Source of the DNA: Acidobacteriaceae bacterium
GTDB lineage: Bacteria > Acidobacteriota > Terriglobia > Terriglobales > Acidobacteriaceae
DNA: 10,103 bases
Direction of reading: 5' to 3'
NCBI GenBank assembly: GCA_003140785.1
Contig: PLKY01000344.1
Span: 1-10,103, forward strand
In this document: positions 1-7,206 of the stretch, piece after piece
How positions within the stretch are numbered: position 1 is the first letter of the stretch
Layout of the letters: each line of letters begins with the position of its first letter
Notes under the pieces: generated by a model
The model's input: only the letters and a program-made list of their open reading frames with translations
Database searches by the model: none
Told to the model about the DNA's origin: nothing
Position numbers and translations under genes: made by a program

Positions 1-1490
1 GTCACCGCAAGAATGATCTGGGCCGTGCCATTGCCTCGACAGGGAACCATCGGTAGCCACAGCGGACGGCAAGGCGCATCGGCATGGACGGTGACACGCG
101 TGGTACCCGCACCGGTAAGCGTCAATGCAGCGAGGTTGCCGTCGGCGCTTCCCGCTTCAGCATAATGAAACCAGTGAAATGTGAGCGGCTGCCCATCGGG
201 GTCGGAACTCTGGCTCGCATCAAGTGTGATCGACTGCCCCGCAGTCACATCCATCTCGATCGGCACCGTTCCCGCCTGGCCATTCACGATCGCGATGGGG
301 TTGTGGTTGGCATGAGCGAAATCGGCGATCGTCCAGGTCATGCGCGCAGCAAAATCGTTCTGGAAGGCATCGCGCCAGCGCCAGATGGTCGCCTGATCGG
401 AAACGTGCTCCACGCCATCGATGCCAATCACCGTGTCCTGTGAAGTGACGCGCGCGAATTCATCGCCGCCCTGGGTCCAGATAGGGTGCGTCTCGCCGTA
501 AGGCTGGCGGTAAACGTAGCGGCCACCCCACCCGCCCCAATCGGGCCGTCTGTATGCGTTGAGGCCGTTGTCGATCAGGCCCAGATACGACGGCGTATCG
601 CCTTCCATGATGAACATGAACTTCGGATACACCTTGCCAAGCGGGCCCTTGCTGCGGATATTCGCATCGAGCCATTCGTTGGTGACAGTCGTAGAGTCCG
701 CGCCCGCTCCGTTGCGGTAGTAGCGATCGCCGCTGATCCCCGTCCATGTGGCGAAGTAGTATTCGCCGCTCGTTGGCGTGGAAGGCGAAACGATGTAAAA
801 GAGCTCGGGAAATTCGCGGCGGATCCAGGGACCAGCATCATCCTGATCGGAGATGGAGTAGACACGCAGTTTCGCAATGAGTTTGGCGAGTTGCTCGGGT
901 GTAAGCGTAGCGCGGGCTTCGATGAGTGCCTGCGCGAGCGTATTGGCGCCGCCCCAATCGCAGATCCATAGCGGGCGCGGGTCTTCCCGATCGGCGGCGC
1001 GGAGGATGGCGCGGGCTCCCTCGGAGGTTTTGTCCGGACCGGTGGCCGCCATGCCGTATGCCGTTTGGCCGGCGTAGACGCGGCTGGCCAGATCGGCAGC
1101 TTCAGGCCAGCCTTTCGCGTTGAGCAGCAGATTCGGCCGTACCTGCCCATAGGCATCGATGAGCTGGCGCATCGTCTCAGGATGTGTCGCCTTCTTTTGC
1201 CATGTTGAAGTGGTGGCAATCATTGCCTCGATATCAAGTTCGTTCGAGTAAAGTAGCAGACGGACGAAGGACATCTGGTCGTCCGGCTCATTGCCGATGT
1301 CGCTGATAATCACGACGCGCGGGTGGCCGTTGAAGTCGTCGACGTGCGTGGGCTGGAGGGGCTGGGCTGTTCCGGCATTTGGCCCATGCAAAGCCAATCC
1401 CGCAACAAGAGCCAGGACCCACTCTCGTCCGCATTTTGCCCTGCTCTCAACTCCCAACCCATTGCCATAACTCACGTTGCTCGGTCTCAT
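1..1490 (-). CDS. Secreted DUF1593 / nucleoside-hydrolase-like protein (C-terminus cut by window edge)
   Basis: The frame is open from an ATG at 1490 to the left edge (496 codons); I read most of it codon by codon and saw no stop. Residues 1-42 look like a Sec signal peptide: an unusually long n-region, a hydrophobic stretch at about 24-35 (WVLALVAGLALH) and a likely cut after GTA-42. The mature part begins with HPRVVIISDIGNEPDDQ (56-72), an aspartate-rich loop as in DUF1593 and related to nucleoside hydrolase metal-binding loops. Other family-like blocks are DWGGANTL (178-185), GEYYFATWTGISGD (242-255) and RPDWGGWGGRYVY. From about residue 396 a beta-sandwich-like domain follows, with SSDPDGQPLTFHW at 428-440. 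By family knowledge this is the PF07632 type, often in polysaccharide-degrading bacteria; substrate unknown. Homologues suggest only a short C-terminal piece is missing. GAAAGG lies about 8 bp before the ATG. Confidence 0.9.
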   Translation of the reverse strand, partial: MRPSNVSYGNGLGVESRAKCGREWVLALVAGLALHGPNAGTAQPLQPTHVDDFNGHPRVVIISDIGNEPDDQMSFVRLLLYSNELDIEAMIATTSTWQKKATHPETMRQLIDAYGQVRPNLLLNAKGWPEAADLASRVYAGQTAYGMAATGPDKTSEGARAILRAADREDPRPLWICDWGGANTLAQALIEARATLTPEQLAKLIAKLRVYSISDQDDAGPWIRREFPELFYIVSPSTPTSGEYYFATWTGISGDRYYRNGAGADSTTVTNEWLDANIRSKGPLGKVYPKFMFIMEGDTPSYLGLIDNGLNAYRRPDWGGWGGRYVYRQPYGETHPIWTQGGDEFARVTSQDTVIGIDGVEHVSDQATIWRWRDAFQNDFAARMTWTIADFAHANHNPIAIVNGQAGTVPIEMDVTAGQSITLDASQSSDPDGQPLTFHWFHYAEAGSADGNLAALTLTGAGTTRVTVHADAPCRPLWLPMVPCRGNGTAQIILAV

Positions 1491-1532
1491 CGATTTGCCT
1501 TTCAAATCGTCGCGTTCTCCTCAACGGAAGAG

Positions 1533-1551
1533 AATGATCATTGTTGAACAA
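1533..1551. promoter_or_regulatory. Two abutting palindromes in the divergent gap (possible operator)
   Basis: AATGATCATT (1533-1542) is a perfect 10-bp palindrome, and TTGTTGAACAA (1541-1551) is an 11-bp palindrome around a central G; the two share two bases. They lie about 45-60 bp upstream of the DUF1593 protein start on the minus strand, where a regulator of that gene could bind. I see no convincing -35/-10 pair beside them. Chance is possible because the segment is AT-rich. Confidence 0.25.
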
Positions 1552-1613
1552 ACATGGGCTCCGACGCTATTTCCATGCGGTATTCACAAACCGCAAGTTC
1601 AGAATGCGGCGAC

Positions 1614-1652
1614 GTACATAACGTACACCACAATATGTACATGTGGTACCCT
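1614..1652 (+). promoter_or_regulatory. Candidate operator pair and extended -10 promoter of the toxin-antitoxin module
   Basis: The pattern GTACATnnnGTAC occurs twice, at 1614-1626 and 1637-1649, with starts 23 bp apart, roughly two helical turns. GTAC is self-complementary, so each unit is a small palindrome. The second copy overlaps TGGTACCCT (1644-1652), which reads as an extended -10 element (TGn followed by TAnnnT). Antitoxins of the Phd/YefM class normally bind palindromes over their own promoter, and the position here fits that. Only the repeats are seen; binding and promoter activity are inferred. Confidence 0.5.
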
Positions 1653-1658
1653 TAAAGG

Positions 1659-1919
1659 ATGGAAGTCCCAATCACGAAGTTCCGCCGCGAGATCTTCTCC
1701 CTCGTGAACCAGGCACTCGAGGGCGAAGAGGTCTGGGTCACGCACAAAGGCCGCCGCCTCAAAATCGTTCCCGAAGGGAAGCCAGTGAGCCGCCTCAGCC
1801 GGATTACGCCAATGGAGGTCATGGTCGACCCAAATTTTGACATGAATGATCCTGCGTTCAAGGCTGAATGGCTGGCGGAGATGGAAAAGGAGTGGGAGAA
1901 AGACTGGATCGACCTTTGA
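1659..1919 (+). CDS. Phd/YefM-family antitoxin
   Basis: This 86-residue protein has the Phd/YefM layout. An N-terminal DNA-binding and dimerisation part (PITKFRREIFSLVNQAL, then EEVWVTHKGRRLKIVPEG) covers about residues 4-47. A charged tail (about 48-86, rich in E, W and D) would wrap the toxin. It should neutralise the PIN ribonuclease encoded downstream and repress its own operon. The start is fixed by an in-frame TAA at 1653-1655, only one codon upstream of the ATG. AAAGG touches the ATG directly, too close to act as a normal ribosome binding site, so the mRNA may be leaderless (TGGTACCCT lies 6 bp upstream). The stop overlaps the toxin start. Family assignment is firm; the exact toxin subclass partner is inferred. 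Confidence 0.88.
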   Translation: MEVPITKFRREIFSLVNQALEGEEVWVTHKGRRLKIVPEGKPVSRLSRITPMEVMVDPNFDMNDPAFKAEWLAEMEKEWEKDWIDL

Positions 1920-2296
1920 TTGCCTACCTGGATACCCACATCGTTCTTTGGCTTGCGGCGGGCAAAGTCAACCGCCTGAGCTCCAAAGCACGAGGCCTGC
2001 TTGGCAGGTCGGAACTGCTACTCTCCGCCATGGCATACCTCGAACTCGAATACCTTCACGAACTCGGACGGACGAGATTCCGCGCCGGCGATCTGTTGAA
2101 GAAAGTCGAGTACGAGACTAAGCTCCGCCTCTGCGACCTTCCTTTCTCAACCATTGCTAGCGCCGCACTCGACGAGAAATGGACGCGCGACCCATTCGAC
2201 CGCATGATCGTTGCGAATGCAAAGGCCAACGGTTTCGCCTGGCTCGTCTCCGCGGATGAAGTGATACGCAAGCAATATCCGAGAACGGTTTGGTAG
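1916..2296 (+). CDS. PIN-domain toxin ribonuclease, VapC-like
   Basis: The 126-residue product (from TTG-1916) is a complete PIN domain, a metal-dependent RNase fold used by VapC toxins. The expected acidic residues are visible: D6 in MIAYLDTH, E43 in SAMAYLELEYL, D92/D95 in TRDPFDRMIVANAK and D114 in LVSADEVIR. The TTG start overlaps the antitoxin stop as TTGA, which suggests translational coupling. It is preferred because PIN proteins of this group usually begin M-I-x-Y-L-D-T-H. An in-frame ATG at 1868 (142 aa, with AAGG 5 bp upstream) or GTG at 1892 is possible but would add a non-conserved N-terminus. The partner is the Phd/YefM-type protein just upstream. The RNA target cannot be read from sequence. 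The gene points toward the ATP synthase operon, and a terminator hairpin follows 63 bp after its stop. Confidence 0.9.
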   Translation: MIAYLDTHIVLWLAAGKVNRLSSKARGLLGRSELLLSAMAYLELEYLHELGRTRFRAGDLLKKVEYETKLRLCDLPFSTIASAALDEKWTRDPFDRMIVANAKANGFAWLVSADEVIRKQYPRTVW

Positions 2297-2359
2297 GGCG
2301 CAGATTTCTCCAGCGAAAGCGGTTGGTCGGTCTTCATCCCCTTATCCGCGTCCAAGCTG

Positions 2360-2391
2360 AAAAGGCCCCGCTCTTCTGCGCGGGGCCTTTC
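2360..2391. terminator. Bidirectional intrinsic terminator between toxin and atpC
   Basis: AAAGGCCCCGC (2361-2371) pairs perfectly with GCGGGGCCTTT (2380-2390) around an 8-nt loop, giving an 11-bp GC-rich stem. T runs follow on both strands (TTT on plus, TTTT on minus). It lies between two convergent transcription units, so it can end both the toxin-antitoxin mRNA and the ATP synthase mRNA. The T tracts are short. Confidence 0.8.
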
Positions 2392-2420
2392 CATTCGAAG
2401 TAGTTCTCCACGAAATGAGT

Positions 2421-2849
2421 CTAGTGCTTCGCCGCACCAGCCGAGGCAATCTTGGCTTCGGCTTCGGCGATAACGCGCAGCGCCTCAGTATAGGCGTCTT
2501 CGCTGTCGCCGGCGTCTTTCCATTCCTGCTGGCCGCGTTCGAGCTGCTTCTCCGCGCGCGGAACATCGATCTCCTCAGGCTTATGCGCGTCGTTGGCCAG
2601 GATCGTCACACGTTCCGGCAGGACTTCCACGAAACCCCAATTCACGTTGTAACGTTGCCCGTCTTGTTCGCCGCCGTGCACGATCACATCGCCCGCGCCC
2701 AGCAACGACACCAAGGGCGCATGCCCGTAAAGCGGTTCGAAATAGCCCGTCTTCCCCGGCAAATCGACCGAATCGGCCACCGTTTCGAACAGAATGCGCT
2801 CGGGCGTGACGAGTCGAACTCGCAGTTGATTTGTTGTTGCGTCAGCCAT
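2421..2849 (-). CDS. atpC: F1 ATP synthase epsilon subunit
   Basis: This 142-residue protein is about the usual length (around 140). The N-terminal beta-sandwich (about 1-90) shows the family core: RVRLVTPERILFE, then LPGKTGYFEPLYGHAPLVSLLGAG and the WGFVEVLPERVTILANDA strand region. The C-terminal part (about 95-140) is a helical hairpin rich in E, K and A. Epsilon sits on the central stalk with gamma, couples it to the c-ring and can inhibit ATP hydrolysis through its C-terminal helices. AAAGGAG lies 3-4 bp before the ATG. It is the last gene of the operon, 136 bp after atpD, with a heptamer-repeat hairpin filling that gap. Confidence 0.97.
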   Translation of the reverse strand: MADATTNQLRVRLVTPERILFETVADSVDLPGKTGYFEPLYGHAPLVSLLGAGDVIVHGGEQDGQRYNVNWGFVEVLPERVTILANDAHKPEEIDVPRAEKQLERGQQEWKDAGDSEDAYTEALRVIAEAEAKIASAGAAKH

Positions 2850-2866
2850 GGGCTCCTTTCAGTCGC

Positions 2867-2979
2867 CAGGGACTAGGGACGCAGGGACTAGGGACTGAGG
2901 CGGAGCTGTGCTGATGCGGAACTTTTCACCAAGCGATCGATTACTTCTAGTCCCTTAGTCCCTAGTCCCTTAGTCCCTG
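2867..2979. repeat. Inverted heptamer arrays in the atpD-atpC spacer
   Basis: On the plus strand 2867-2895 reads as CAGGGAC, TAGGGAC, a single G, CAGGGAC, TAGGGAC. The opposite arm at 2947-2979 is the inverted form, reading on the minus strand as CAGGGAC followed by TAAGGGAC and TAGGGAC units of 7-8 bp. The arms can pair into a long stem with a loop of about 50 nt in the atp mRNA. The 5' arm starts 6 bp after the atpD stop, and the 3' arm ends just before the atpC ribosome binding site. Confidence 0.85.
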
Positions 2980-2985
2980 TCTTTC

Positions 2986-4428
2986 CTACGCCGTCGTCTT
3001 CAGCTCTTCCGCCTTCTTCAGCACGTCCTCAATGCCGCCCTGCATATAGAATGCCTGCTCGGGAACATCGTCGTGTTTGCCCTCGATCACTTCCTTGAAC
3101 CCGCGCACTGTGTCCGCAATCTTGACATACTTGCCGGCGATGCCGGTGAACTGCTCGGCCACATGGAACGGCTGCGACAGGAACCGCTGCACCTTGCGGG
3201 CGCGCGCCACGGTGAGCTTGTCTTCGTCTGAAAGCTCGTCGATTCCCAGAATGGCGATGATGTCCTGCAGGTCCTTGTAGCGCTGCAGAATGCGTTTGAC
3301 GCCCTGCGCCACGTTGTAGTGCTCGTCGCCCACGATGCGCGCCGAGAGAATGCGCGAAGTCGAGGCCAGCGGATCGACTGCCGGATAAATGCCGAGTTCC
3401 GAAAGCGGACGGCTCAAAACGGTCGTCGCATCAAGGTGAGCAAAAGTCGTTGCCGGCGCAGGATCGGTAAGGTCATCGGCGGGCACGTAGACGGCCTGCA
3501 CCGAAGTGACCGAGCCCTTGCTGGTGGAAGTGATACGCTCCTGCAACTCGCCCATTTCAGTGGCAAGGTTGGGCTGGTAACCGACGGCTGAAGGCATGCG
3601 GCCCAGCAGCGTGGAGACCTCAGAACCAGCCTGCGTGAAGCGGAAGATGTTGTCGATGAAAAGCAAAGTGTCGGAGCCTTCAACGTCGCGGAAGTACTCA
3701 GCGACGGTGAGGCCAGTCAGCGCAACGCGGAGACGCGCTCCAGGCGGCTCGGTCATCTGTCCATAGACAAGCGCGCATTTCGAATTCGCGAAGTCGCCCG
3801 GCTTGATGACGCCGGACTCGCTCATCTCAAGCCAGAGGTCGTTGCCCTCGCGGGTCCGCTCTCCCACGCCGGCAAACACCGAAAAGCCGCCGTGGTTTTT
3901 GGCCACGTTGTTGATGAGTTCCATGATGACTACGGTCTTGCCCACACCGGCGCCGCCGAAGAGGCCGATCTTGCCGCCCTTCAAAAATGGCTGAATCAGA
4001 TCGATGACCTTGATGCCGGTCTCGAACATCTCCTCGTGGGTCGATTGCTCGTCAAACAAGGGAGCAGGCCGGTGAATGGGCATGCGAGTCTTCTCGCCGA
4101 TGGGTCCGAGTTCGTCCACGGGTTCGCCGATCACGTTGATCACGCGGCCCAGCGTTTCCTTGCCCACAGGCACGCGAATGGGACCGCCAAGGTCGAGCGC
4201 CTTCATGCCGCGCACCATGCCGTCGGTAGCTTCCATGGCGACCGTGCGCACGCGGCCTTCGCCCAGGTGCTGCTGCACCTCGAGAATCACATCGATGGGT
4301 GACGGCACTTTGAAGCCGTCGCTGGTGACGCGCAATGCCTGATAGATCGCCGGCATGGACGCTTCTTCAAACTGCACATCGACCGCCGGACCCGAAATCT
4401 GAATTACCTTGCCGAAATTTTCTGCCAT
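2986..4428 (-). CDS. atpD: F1 ATP synthase beta subunit (catalytic)
   Basis: This 480-residue catalytic subunit is slightly longer than the E. coli protein (460). The beta-barrel domain is residues 1-85. The nucleotide-binding domain holds the P-loop GGAGVGKT at 158-165, the catalytic glutamate in GERTREGNDL (E190), Walker B LLFIDNIFRF and the family signature PAVDPLASTS. The C-terminal helical domain carries DELSDED, a variant of the usual DELSEED loop that contacts gamma and epsilon. Three beta subunits alternate with three alpha subunits and make ATP from ADP and phosphate on the cytoplasmic side of the membrane. GAAGG lies about 6 bp before the ATG, and the gap after atpG is only 18 bp, so the two genes are clearly co-transcribed. 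No missing catalytic residue was seen. Confidence 0.99.
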   Translation of the reverse strand: MAENFGKVIQISGPAVDVQFEEASMPAIYQALRVTSDGFKVPSPIDVILEVQQHLGEGRVRTVAMEATDGMVRGMKALDLGGPIRVPVGKETLGRVINVIGEPVDELGPIGEKTRMPIHRPAPLFDEQSTHEEMFETGIKVIDLIQPFLKGGKIGLFGGAGVGKTVVIMELINNVAKNHGGFSVFAGVGERTREGNDLWLEMSESGVIKPGDFANSKCALVYGQMTEPPGARLRVALTGLTVAEYFRDVEGSDTLLFIDNIFRFTQAGSEVSTLLGRMPSAVGYQPNLATEMGELQERITSTSKGSVTSVQAVYVPADDLTDPAPATTFAHLDATTVLSRPLSELGIYPAVDPLASTSRILSARIVGDEHYNVAQGVKRILQRYKDLQDIIAILGIDELSDEDKLTVARARKVQRFLSQPFHVAEQFTGIAGKYVKIADTVRGFKEVIEGKHDDVPEQAFYMQGGIEDVLKKAEELKTTA

Positions 4429-4446
4429 ATCTGCCTTCTTCGAGTG

Positions 4447-5517
4447 CTAGACAGCGGCGGCGCCGCTGACAATTTCAATGATTTCCTTGGTGATAGCGGC
4501 CTGGCGCACGCGGTTCATCTGCAGCGTGTAGGCGTCGATCATGTCCGACGCGTTGTTGGTCGCCGAATCCATGGCCGTCATGCGCGCGGCCTGCTCCGCT
4601 GCCACCGACTCCGCCATGGCGTGAAACAACATTGCAAAAACATATTGTGGAATCAGGCCTGCAAAGAGTTCCTCCGCAGGCTGCTCGTAGATGTAATCAA
4701 CCTCGGCGGTGCCGAATTTTTTCGATTCCTCTTCGGCCTCATGCGTATCGGCTGGCTCGAGCTCGATGCCCGCGCTGCGTGCTGCCTCGGCGAAACGTTC
4801 GCGTTCTTCCAGAGTTGGCTCGACGGCGCCCGTAATCCGTGGACTGCCAATCTTGATGAGCGGAAGAAGTTGCTCGACAACGAGCCGCTGCGAGATGACG
4901 GATTTGAACTCGTTGTAGACGATGTAGCAGGCATCGATCTCTTCATGCACGTAGCGCGCGATGATGTCGTTGGCCAGCTCAAAGACGCGCCCCGTTTCGA
5001 GCTTCTCAAGCATGCCCGGATGGTCGCCGGTCACTTCGATATGTGCCTTGCGTTCGCGGTTTTTGTGGGTATGGCCTTCGGCGTCCTGAATCTCTGTGTA
5101 GACAGCGATGGGGTAGCGGCGGCGCATCTGATCGCGGCCCTTGCGCCCCACGGCTTCAACGTCGATTTCTTTGTCCGTGTTCCCGGCAAGGAACTGATAC
5201 GCCGTCTTGAGAATGTTTGCATTGAATGCACCGGCAAATCCCTTATCGCCGCTGACGATCACCAGCAACACGCGCTTCTCGGGCCGCGTGATAAAGAGCG
5301 GATGGCGCAGGTTGCCGGTCTCCGGATCGAAGATCTCAATACGTCGCGTGAGCGACTCAAGCACGCTCGTGATCATGTCGGCATACGGCCGCGCAGCCAT
5401 CGCCCGTTCCTGCGCGCGGCGCAACTTGGCCGCGGCCACCATCTTCATGGCCTTGGTGATCTGGCGCGTATTTTTCACGCTGCGAATGCGCCGCCGGAGA
5501 TCGAGTACGTTTGCCAT
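4447..5517 (-). CDS. atpG: F1 ATP synthase gamma subunit, enlarged
   Basis: Gamma is the rotating central shaft. The N-terminal helix (MANVLDLRRRIRSVKNTRQI, then KAMKMVAAAKLRRAQ) and the C-terminal helix ending ITKEIIEIVSGAAAV match the family, including the gamma signature at the C-terminus. The frame stays open upstream to an ATG at 5601, but that extension is translated repeat sequence, so the ATG at 5517 (MANVLD) is chosen. No strong ribosome binding site precedes it. The protein has 356 residues, compared with about 290 in E. coli. The extra length is mainly a charged segment at about 221-273 (rich in E, A and R) between QLLPL and YIYEQPAEELF, plus a smaller insert at about 140-160 (EIQDAEGHTHKNRERKAH). 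Both lie in the globular part, not in the coiled-coil shaft. Confidence 0.96.
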   Translation of the reverse strand: MANVLDLRRRIRSVKNTRQITKAMKMVAAAKLRRAQERAMAARPYADMITSVLESLTRRIEIFDPETGNLRHPLFITRPEKRVLLVIVSGDKGFAGAFNANILKTAYQFLAGNTDKEIDVEAVGRKGRDQMRRRYPIAVYTEIQDAEGHTHKNRERKAHIEVTGDHPGMLEKLETGRVFELANDIIARYVHEEIDACYIVYNEFKSVISQRLVVEQLLPLIKIGSPRITGAVEPTLEERERFAEAARSAGIELEPADTHEAEEESKKFGTAEVDYIYEQPAEELFAGLIPQYVFAMLFHAMAESVAAEQAARMTAMDSATNNASDMIDAYTLQMNRVRQAAITKEIIEIVSGAAAV

Positions 5518-5549
5518 TTCTGAGTTCTCAGTTCGACTTACTTCGTACG

Positions 5550-5654
5550 AGGGAGTAGGGAACAGGGAGTAGAAAAACCACCGAATTCCGATTTCGCACA
5601 ATCTGTTTTCTATTCCCTACTGCCTGTTCCCTGTTCCCTGTTCCCTGTTCCCTG
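5550..5654. repeat. Inverted heptamer arrays in the atpA-atpG spacer
   Basis: Four perfect tandem copies of TTCCCTG (minus strand CAGGGAA) occupy 5627-5654, starting 3 bp after the atpA stop. At 5550-5570 lie three units in the other orientation: AGGGAGT, AGGGAAC, AGGGAGT. AGGGAGTAGAAAA (5564-5576) pairs with TTTTCTATTCCCT (5606-5618) over 13 positions with one G-T pair, so the mRNA can form a hairpin before atpG. Confidence 0.85.
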
Positions 5655-5657
5655 CTT

Positions 5658-7196
5658 TTACGCCGTTACCGCTTCCGGCTGCTGTTGCGCCTTGAAGTTT
5701 TCCTTGTACTCCTTGAGCGCCGCATGCAGGCGGTTGCGAATGTCGTCGTCGAGCTGCTTCTTCTTTGTTAGATCGGCCAGCAGATCCGACTGCGCGGAGT
5801 CGAAGTATTTGTACAAACCATCTTCAAAAGCGCGAATATCGGTGACCTTCAAGTCATCAAGGTAGCCCTGCGTGCCTGTGAAGAGCACGACTACCTGCTG
5901 CTGCCAGGTGAGCGGGTGAAACTGCGGTTGCTTCAACAACTCCGTCAGGCGCTGTCCACGATTCAGCTGCTTCTGGGTCAACGGATCGAGATCTGAACCG
6001 AATTGGGCAAATGCCGCCAGCTCGCGATACTGCGCAAGGTCGAGTTTGAGCGTGGACCCAACCTGCTTGACCGCTTTGATCGCTGCCGAGAATCCCACGC
6101 GCGAAACCGAAAGCCCCACGTTCACCGCCGGGCGTACGCCGGAGTTGAAAAGGTCCGTCTCCAAAAAGATCTGGCCATCGGTAATCGAAATCACGTTCGT
6201 CGGAATATACGCCGAGACGTCGCCCGCCTGGGTTTCAATCACAGGCAGAGCCGTCAACGATCCGCCTCCGCGCTTATCGCTCATCTTGGACGAGCGTTCG
6301 AGGAGCCGGGAGTGCAAATAGAACACGTCGCCTGGATACGCTTCGCGGCCCGGCGGGCGGCGCAGCAGCAGCGAAATTTCGCGATAAGCCATGGCGTGCT
6401 TCGACAGATCGTCGTACATCACCAGGGCGTGACGGCCCGAGTCCCGGAAAAACTCGCCGATAGCCGTTGCCGCATAAGGCGCGATGTAAAGCATTGGCGC
6501 GGGCTCGGAGGCGGACGCAGCCACCACGATGGTGTGGCCCATGGCGCCGGCTTCGGTCAGCGTCTGCACAACCTGGGCGATCGACGAGCGCTTCTGCCCG
6601 ATGGCGCAGTAGATGCAGATCAGGTCGTTCTTCGCATTGTTGATGATGGTGTCGAGCAGCACGGCCGTCTTGCCCGTCTGACGGTCGCCGATGATCAGTT
6701 CGCGCTGGCCGCGGCCAATCGGAATCATGGCGTCGATGGCCTTGAGGCCGGTGGCCATGGGCTCGCGCACAGGCTGGCGGTCGATGATGCCCGGCGCCAG
6801 CCGCTCGATCGGCAGCCTTTCCGAGGACGCGATCGGCCCCTTGTCGTCGATAGGCTCTCCGAGTGCATTGACCACGCGGCCGATCATGCCCTCGCCCACC
6901 GGCACACTTAGAATCGTGCCCGTGCGCTTCACCTCGTTGCCTTCGCTCAGCTCGGTGTAGTCGCCCAAAATCACGGCGCCCACTTGGTCCTCTTCAAGGC
7001 TCAGAGCCAGTCCCGCAATGCCATGCGGGAAGCTGAGCAACTCGCCGGCCATCACCTTATCGAGGCCGTGGAGGCGGGCAATGCCGTCGCCGAGTGAAGT
7101 GATCGTCCCGACCTCGTCGACCTGCACCTTGGAGTCGTAGTTCGCGATCTGCTCGCGAAGAAGTTGTGTAATCTCGTCTGCTTTGATCTGAGCCAT
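5658..7196 (-). CDS. atpA: F1 ATP synthase alpha subunit
   Basis: This 512-residue protein is nearly the same length as E. coli alpha (513). It has an N-terminal helix and beta-barrel (about 1-95) and a nucleotide-binding domain with P-loop GDRQTGKT at 170-177. The signature PAVNVGLSVSRVG includes the arginine finger that reaches into the catalytic site of beta. A helical C-terminal domain ends in a short Q/A-rich tail. Alpha binds nucleotide but does not catalyse; it forms the alpha3-beta3 ring. AAGGA lies about 6 bp before the ATG. It is separated from atpH by a 160-bp gap and from atpG by 140 bp, both filled with inverted heptamer repeats, whereas most atp operons are tighter here. Confidence 0.99.
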   Translation of the reverse strand: MAQIKADEITQLLREQIANYDSKVQVDEVGTITSLGDGIARLHGLDKVMAGELLSFPHGIAGLALSLEEDQVGAVILGDYTELSEGNEVKRTGTILSVPVGEGMIGRVVNALGEPIDDKGPIASSERLPIERLAPGIIDRQPVREPMATGLKAIDAMIPIGRGQRELIIGDRQTGKTAVLLDTIINNAKNDLICIYCAIGQKRSSIAQVVQTLTEAGAMGHTIVVAASASEPAPMLYIAPYAATAIGEFFRDSGRHALVMYDDLSKHAMAYREISLLLRRPPGREAYPGDVFYLHSRLLERSSKMSDKRGGGSLTALPVIETQAGDVSAYIPTNVISITDGQIFLETDLFNSGVRPAVNVGLSVSRVGFSAAIKAVKQVGSTLKLDLAQYRELAAFAQFGSDLDPLTQKQLNRGQRLTELLKQPQFHPLTWQQQVVVLFTGTQGYLDDLKVTDIRAFEDGLYKYFDSAQSDLLADLTKKKQLDDDIRNRLHAALKEYKENFKAQQQPEAVTA

Positions 7197-7206
7197 TTCT
7201 TTCCTT

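Noticed and set aside
575..1219. Minus-strand open frame inside the DUF1593 gene
   Set aside because: It is a different frame from the recognised protein, with R/S/P-rich sequence typical of a shadow; the DUF1593 frame is continuous across the same region.
2867..2979. CRISPR array
   Set aside because: Units are 7 bp, directly adjacent and inverted between arms, with no spacers and no cas genes.
4444..5523. Long plus-strand open frame opposite atpG
   Set aside because: It mirrors the gamma gene on the other strand, and its product resembles no protein family. GC-rich codon bias keeps antisense frames open; similar ones lie opposite alpha (6003-6911) and delta/b' (7474-8382).
5518..5601. N-terminal extension of gamma starting at ATG-5601
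   Set aside because: The extra 28 residues are translated heptamer repeat and spacer; the conserved gamma N-terminus begins at 5517.
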